From positions 1 to 40,434 of the IMG/VR virus record IMGVR_UViG_3300043427_001395: a DNA stretch of 40,434 nt. One strand, written 5' to 3'. Under the pieces are notes generated by a model that ran no database searches, was not told the DNA's origin, and saw only the letters and a program-made list of their open reading frames with translations. The position numbers and the translations under genes are program-made. Each line of letters starts with the position of its first letter. The stretch's first letter is position 1. This document shows positions 39,182 through 40,434 of the stretch, in pieces. Origin of the DNA: a virus.

Positions 39182-39912
39182 GACAGTTCCTCGATCTTGA
39201 GAGCGTCGAGGACCGTCGTCGACTGTTCGCCGAAGACGAGCGACGCGGCTCGATCAACACCGAGTTTCGCGCGGAGACGATCGAACTCGAAGAACGCGCG
39301 GAGCGAGAACCGGCGACCGGGATCGGCGTCGGCGCTCGACGAGGCGAACGATCGAAGATCAGCCGAGAGACGTTCGAGAGCCTTCGGGTGCGGCCGATCG
39401 ATCCGGATCGCGATCGGGAAACGATCTCGAAGAGCGGTCGGAAGATCGCCCATCCGTTCGAGATTCGTCGTCATGACGACCGAGAACCCTTCACGCGGTC
39501 GCACAACTTCCTTCGTGATCGGATTCGTCCACGAGGCCGATTCCGGAGAGTCCGTCATCGCGAGCAATTCCGAGAGCACGTCACCCGACGCCTTGTCGAT
39601 CTCGTCGAGCACCGCACGACCCCCGACCTTCCACGCGTCGACGAGCGGCCCGTCATTCCACGCGAACATCCCCGACTCTGTCGGCTTCATGTGACCGGTC
39701 ACCGACGCGGTCGTCATGTCCTCTGAACACACCACACGAAACGCGTGACGCGTCACATTCCCGAGAGAGTCCGTCGAGGACGGGACACCGAGGGACATTC
39801 CCCCGAACGTCTTCCCCGTCCCCGGGGGACCGAACAGAATCAAACGATCGACGCCCGACGCGAGAGCGTCTGCCACGTCCTTCCAACACTGCGGCGTTTC
39901 CACCGTTTCCAT
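39178..39912 (-). CDS. MoxR/CobS-like AAA+ ATPase
   Basis: A 244-residue single AAA+ module. Walker A GPPGTGKT (28-35), Walker B AVLDEID (100-106), sensor-1 MTTN (147-150) and arginine finger ALRDRF (160-165) are all intact. It is slightly shorter than typical MoxR because the C-terminal lid is compact. The order ATPase then VWA, with overlapping codons, is the conserved layout of MoxR-VWA and CobS-CobT systems, where the ATPase hexamer drives remodelling through the VWA adaptor. The start follows AGAAGGGAAC. First gene of the island operon. Confidence 0.9.
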   Translation of the reverse strand: METVETPQCWKDVADALASGVDRLILFGPPGTGKTFGGMSLGVPSSTDSLGNVTRHAFRVVCSEDMTTASVTGHMKPTESGMFAWNDGPLVDAWKVGGRAVLDEIDKASGDVLSELLAMTDSPESASWTNPITKEVVRPREGFSVVMTTNLERMGDLPTALRDRFPIAIRIDRPHPKALERLSADLRSFASSSADADPGRRFSLRAFFEFDRLRAKLGVDRAASLVFGEQSTTVLDALKIEELS

Positions 39913-39926
39913 AATGTTCCCTTCTC

Positions 39927-39945
39927 GCTCGCCCCGATGGCGAGC
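39927..39945 (-). other. Hairpin in leader of ATPase operon
   Basis: GCTCGCC (39927-39933) and GGCGAGC (39939-39945) form a perfect 7-bp stem around a 5-nt loop, 15 bases upstream of the ATPase start codon. In the mRNA it would lie just before the ribosome binding site and could modulate translation or bind a repressor. Confidence 0.45.
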
Positions 39946-39953
39946 AGAAGACC

Positions 39954-39983
39954 AGCCTAGCGGCCGGCGATAACCCGTGTCCC
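39954..39983 (-). promoter_or_regulatory. Possible promoter of the ATPase-VWA operon
   Basis: Read on the minus strand, GGGACA (39983-39978), an 18-bp spacer and TAGGCT (39959-39954) form a moderate sigma-A-like promoter about 40 bases before the start codon. The composition here is ordinary rather than TCGA-rich. No better candidate was found in the leader. Confidence 0.4.
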
Positions 39984-39984
39984 A

Positions 39985-40307
39985 TCATTCCCCACCATCT
40001 CCCACCGGCCAGCCGACGCGATTCGAGGTCGAGCGTGATCGAGGACGTCGATCCGTCGGAACGCACGCCACGGGAAGACGGGAGAGGGAAGAGGTGGGGA
40101 CGCGAGTCCCGAAGGGACGTGGCGTCGGCGATCGACCGACGGGAGATCGAGGGTTTCGTGCTCGATGTCGGCGATCGGCGGGATCGGCGGCTCGACGAGG
40201 TCGAGGACCGGGATCGGCCGGGGAAACGGCTCTCACGTTGCGCTGTGATCGACGATCTCGATCGGGACGTGGTGAAGGTGCTGGGGATCGACCGGGGATC
40301 GGAGAGG
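39985..40307. other. Island intergenic region without a supported gene
   Basis: All three minus-strand frames are open for long stretches because of the TCGA-rich composition. One frame reads Pro-rich text (LVEPPIPPIADIEHETLDLP), but it has an in-frame stop just upstream and no start codon. Another reads across the junction with only weak GTG starts. I cannot choose between a degraded gene and non-coding DNA. Together with 1-290 it separates the two divergent operons. Confidence 0.4.
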
Positions 40308-40434
40308 GATCGAGGGACTCGACGTCCGGCTCGACGATCGGCGGCTCGACGTCGACGGACTGTCCCGGCGATCGAGCGCCGCTCGACTCGACTCGACGAC
40401 CGGAGATCCCCACCGACCGGGACCGAGATCCCCC
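40308..40434. repeat. Terminal direct repeat, right copy (circular junction)
   Basis: Exact copy of positions 1-127. It falls inside the TCGA-rich segment, so that segment runs without a break across the junction and is not an end artefact. Bases 40308-40434 should not be counted twice in genome length. Confidence 0.95.

Larger units (their letters stand above)
36048..40434. other. TCGA-rich compositional island
   Basis: From about 36050 to the window end, and continuing across the junction to about 240, base composition changes abruptly. TCGA, GATC, CGAC and GAGC words dominate: seven TCGA occur in 36841-37020, against two in 12301-12480 of the tail fibre gene. All frames on both strands stay open because TCGA is palindromic, so shadow frames abound. 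The genuine genes are on the minus strand, in one overlapping operon. The island begins right after the recombinase-like gene, suggesting a module acquired as a unit. Confidence 0.75.

Noticed and set aside
36146-39726. Many long plus-strand frames across the island
   Set aside because: TCGA is palindromic and keeps all frames open. These frames read as Arg/Ser-rich text with no motif, while the minus strand gives intact AAA+, VWA, zinc and winged-helix proteins with overlapping starts and stops.
36041-40307. Island as an assembly chimera
   Set aside because: Kept as a possibility but not preferred: the contig closes within the island, operon structure is intact, and the recombinase-like gene sits exactly at the border. 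Read mapping would decide.
39985-40413. 142-residue minus-strand frame next to the ATPase gene
   Set aside because: Pro/Arg/Ser-rich, no ribosome site, and all frames open here. The codon pattern is not clearly better than in the alternative frames.

Overview
This window reads as one complete virus genome: a short-tailed (podovirus-like) double-stranded DNA phage of an actinobacterium, about 40.3 kb. The first 127 bases are repeated exactly at the end, so the contig is circular or circularly permuted with a unit of 40,307 bp. The actinobacterial host is inferred from a phage WhiB-type iron-sulfur regulator, candidate leaderless promoters, an M15 endolysin with two holin-like membrane proteins, and an exported lytic-transglycosylase-like protein with a TTTTVAPTTTT linker of the kind I associate with Acidimicrobiia. 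No database search was possible.

Layout, plus strand, about 0.8 to 35 kb. Packaging and head: small-terminase candidate, TerL, portal, scaffold, major capsid, small head proteins, head-tail adaptor and nozzle (789-11367). Tail tip and host recognition: collar-type protein, repeat-containing fibre, two tandem glycine-rich adhesins, a fibre-chaperone-like protein, then two different Fe(II)/2-oxoglutarate oxygenases (11367-17388). Next come a small helix-turn-helix-like protein, a metallophosphoesterase, and a lysis cassette of endolysin, small lipoprotein and two membrane proteins (17425-20655). Internal virion proteins follow, ending in a 1,830-residue protein that takes up 14% of the genome (20676-28931). 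After these come a RusA-like nuclease, small basic proteins, the exported transglycosylase, an HNH endonuclease, a RecT-like annealing protein, the WhiB protein, and a dense run of very small genes, several with zinc-binding cysteine pairs (28921-35085).

A tyrosine-recombinase-like gene lies on the minus strand at 34976-35917, but several catalytic residues appear to be missing. Immediately beyond it the base composition changes abruptly. From about 36050 through the circular junction to about 240 the DNA is saturated with TCGA and GATC words. It carries one tightly coupled minus-strand operon: a MoxR/CobS-like AAA+ ATPase, a protein combining an HExxH motif with a von Willebrand factor A domain, a protein with two CxxCxGxG zinc motifs, a winged-helix protein and three small proteins. 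This ATPase-VWA module is the best candidate for an unusual system in the window.

No DNA polymerase, primase, helicase or RNA polymerase gene was seen, so replication probably depends on the host. RecT and RusA would handle recombination. The region between the divergent operons (39913 through the junction to 788) has no gene I can support, but it contains repeats and many potential hairpins. No tRNA, rRNA, CRISPR array or insertion sequence was seen.
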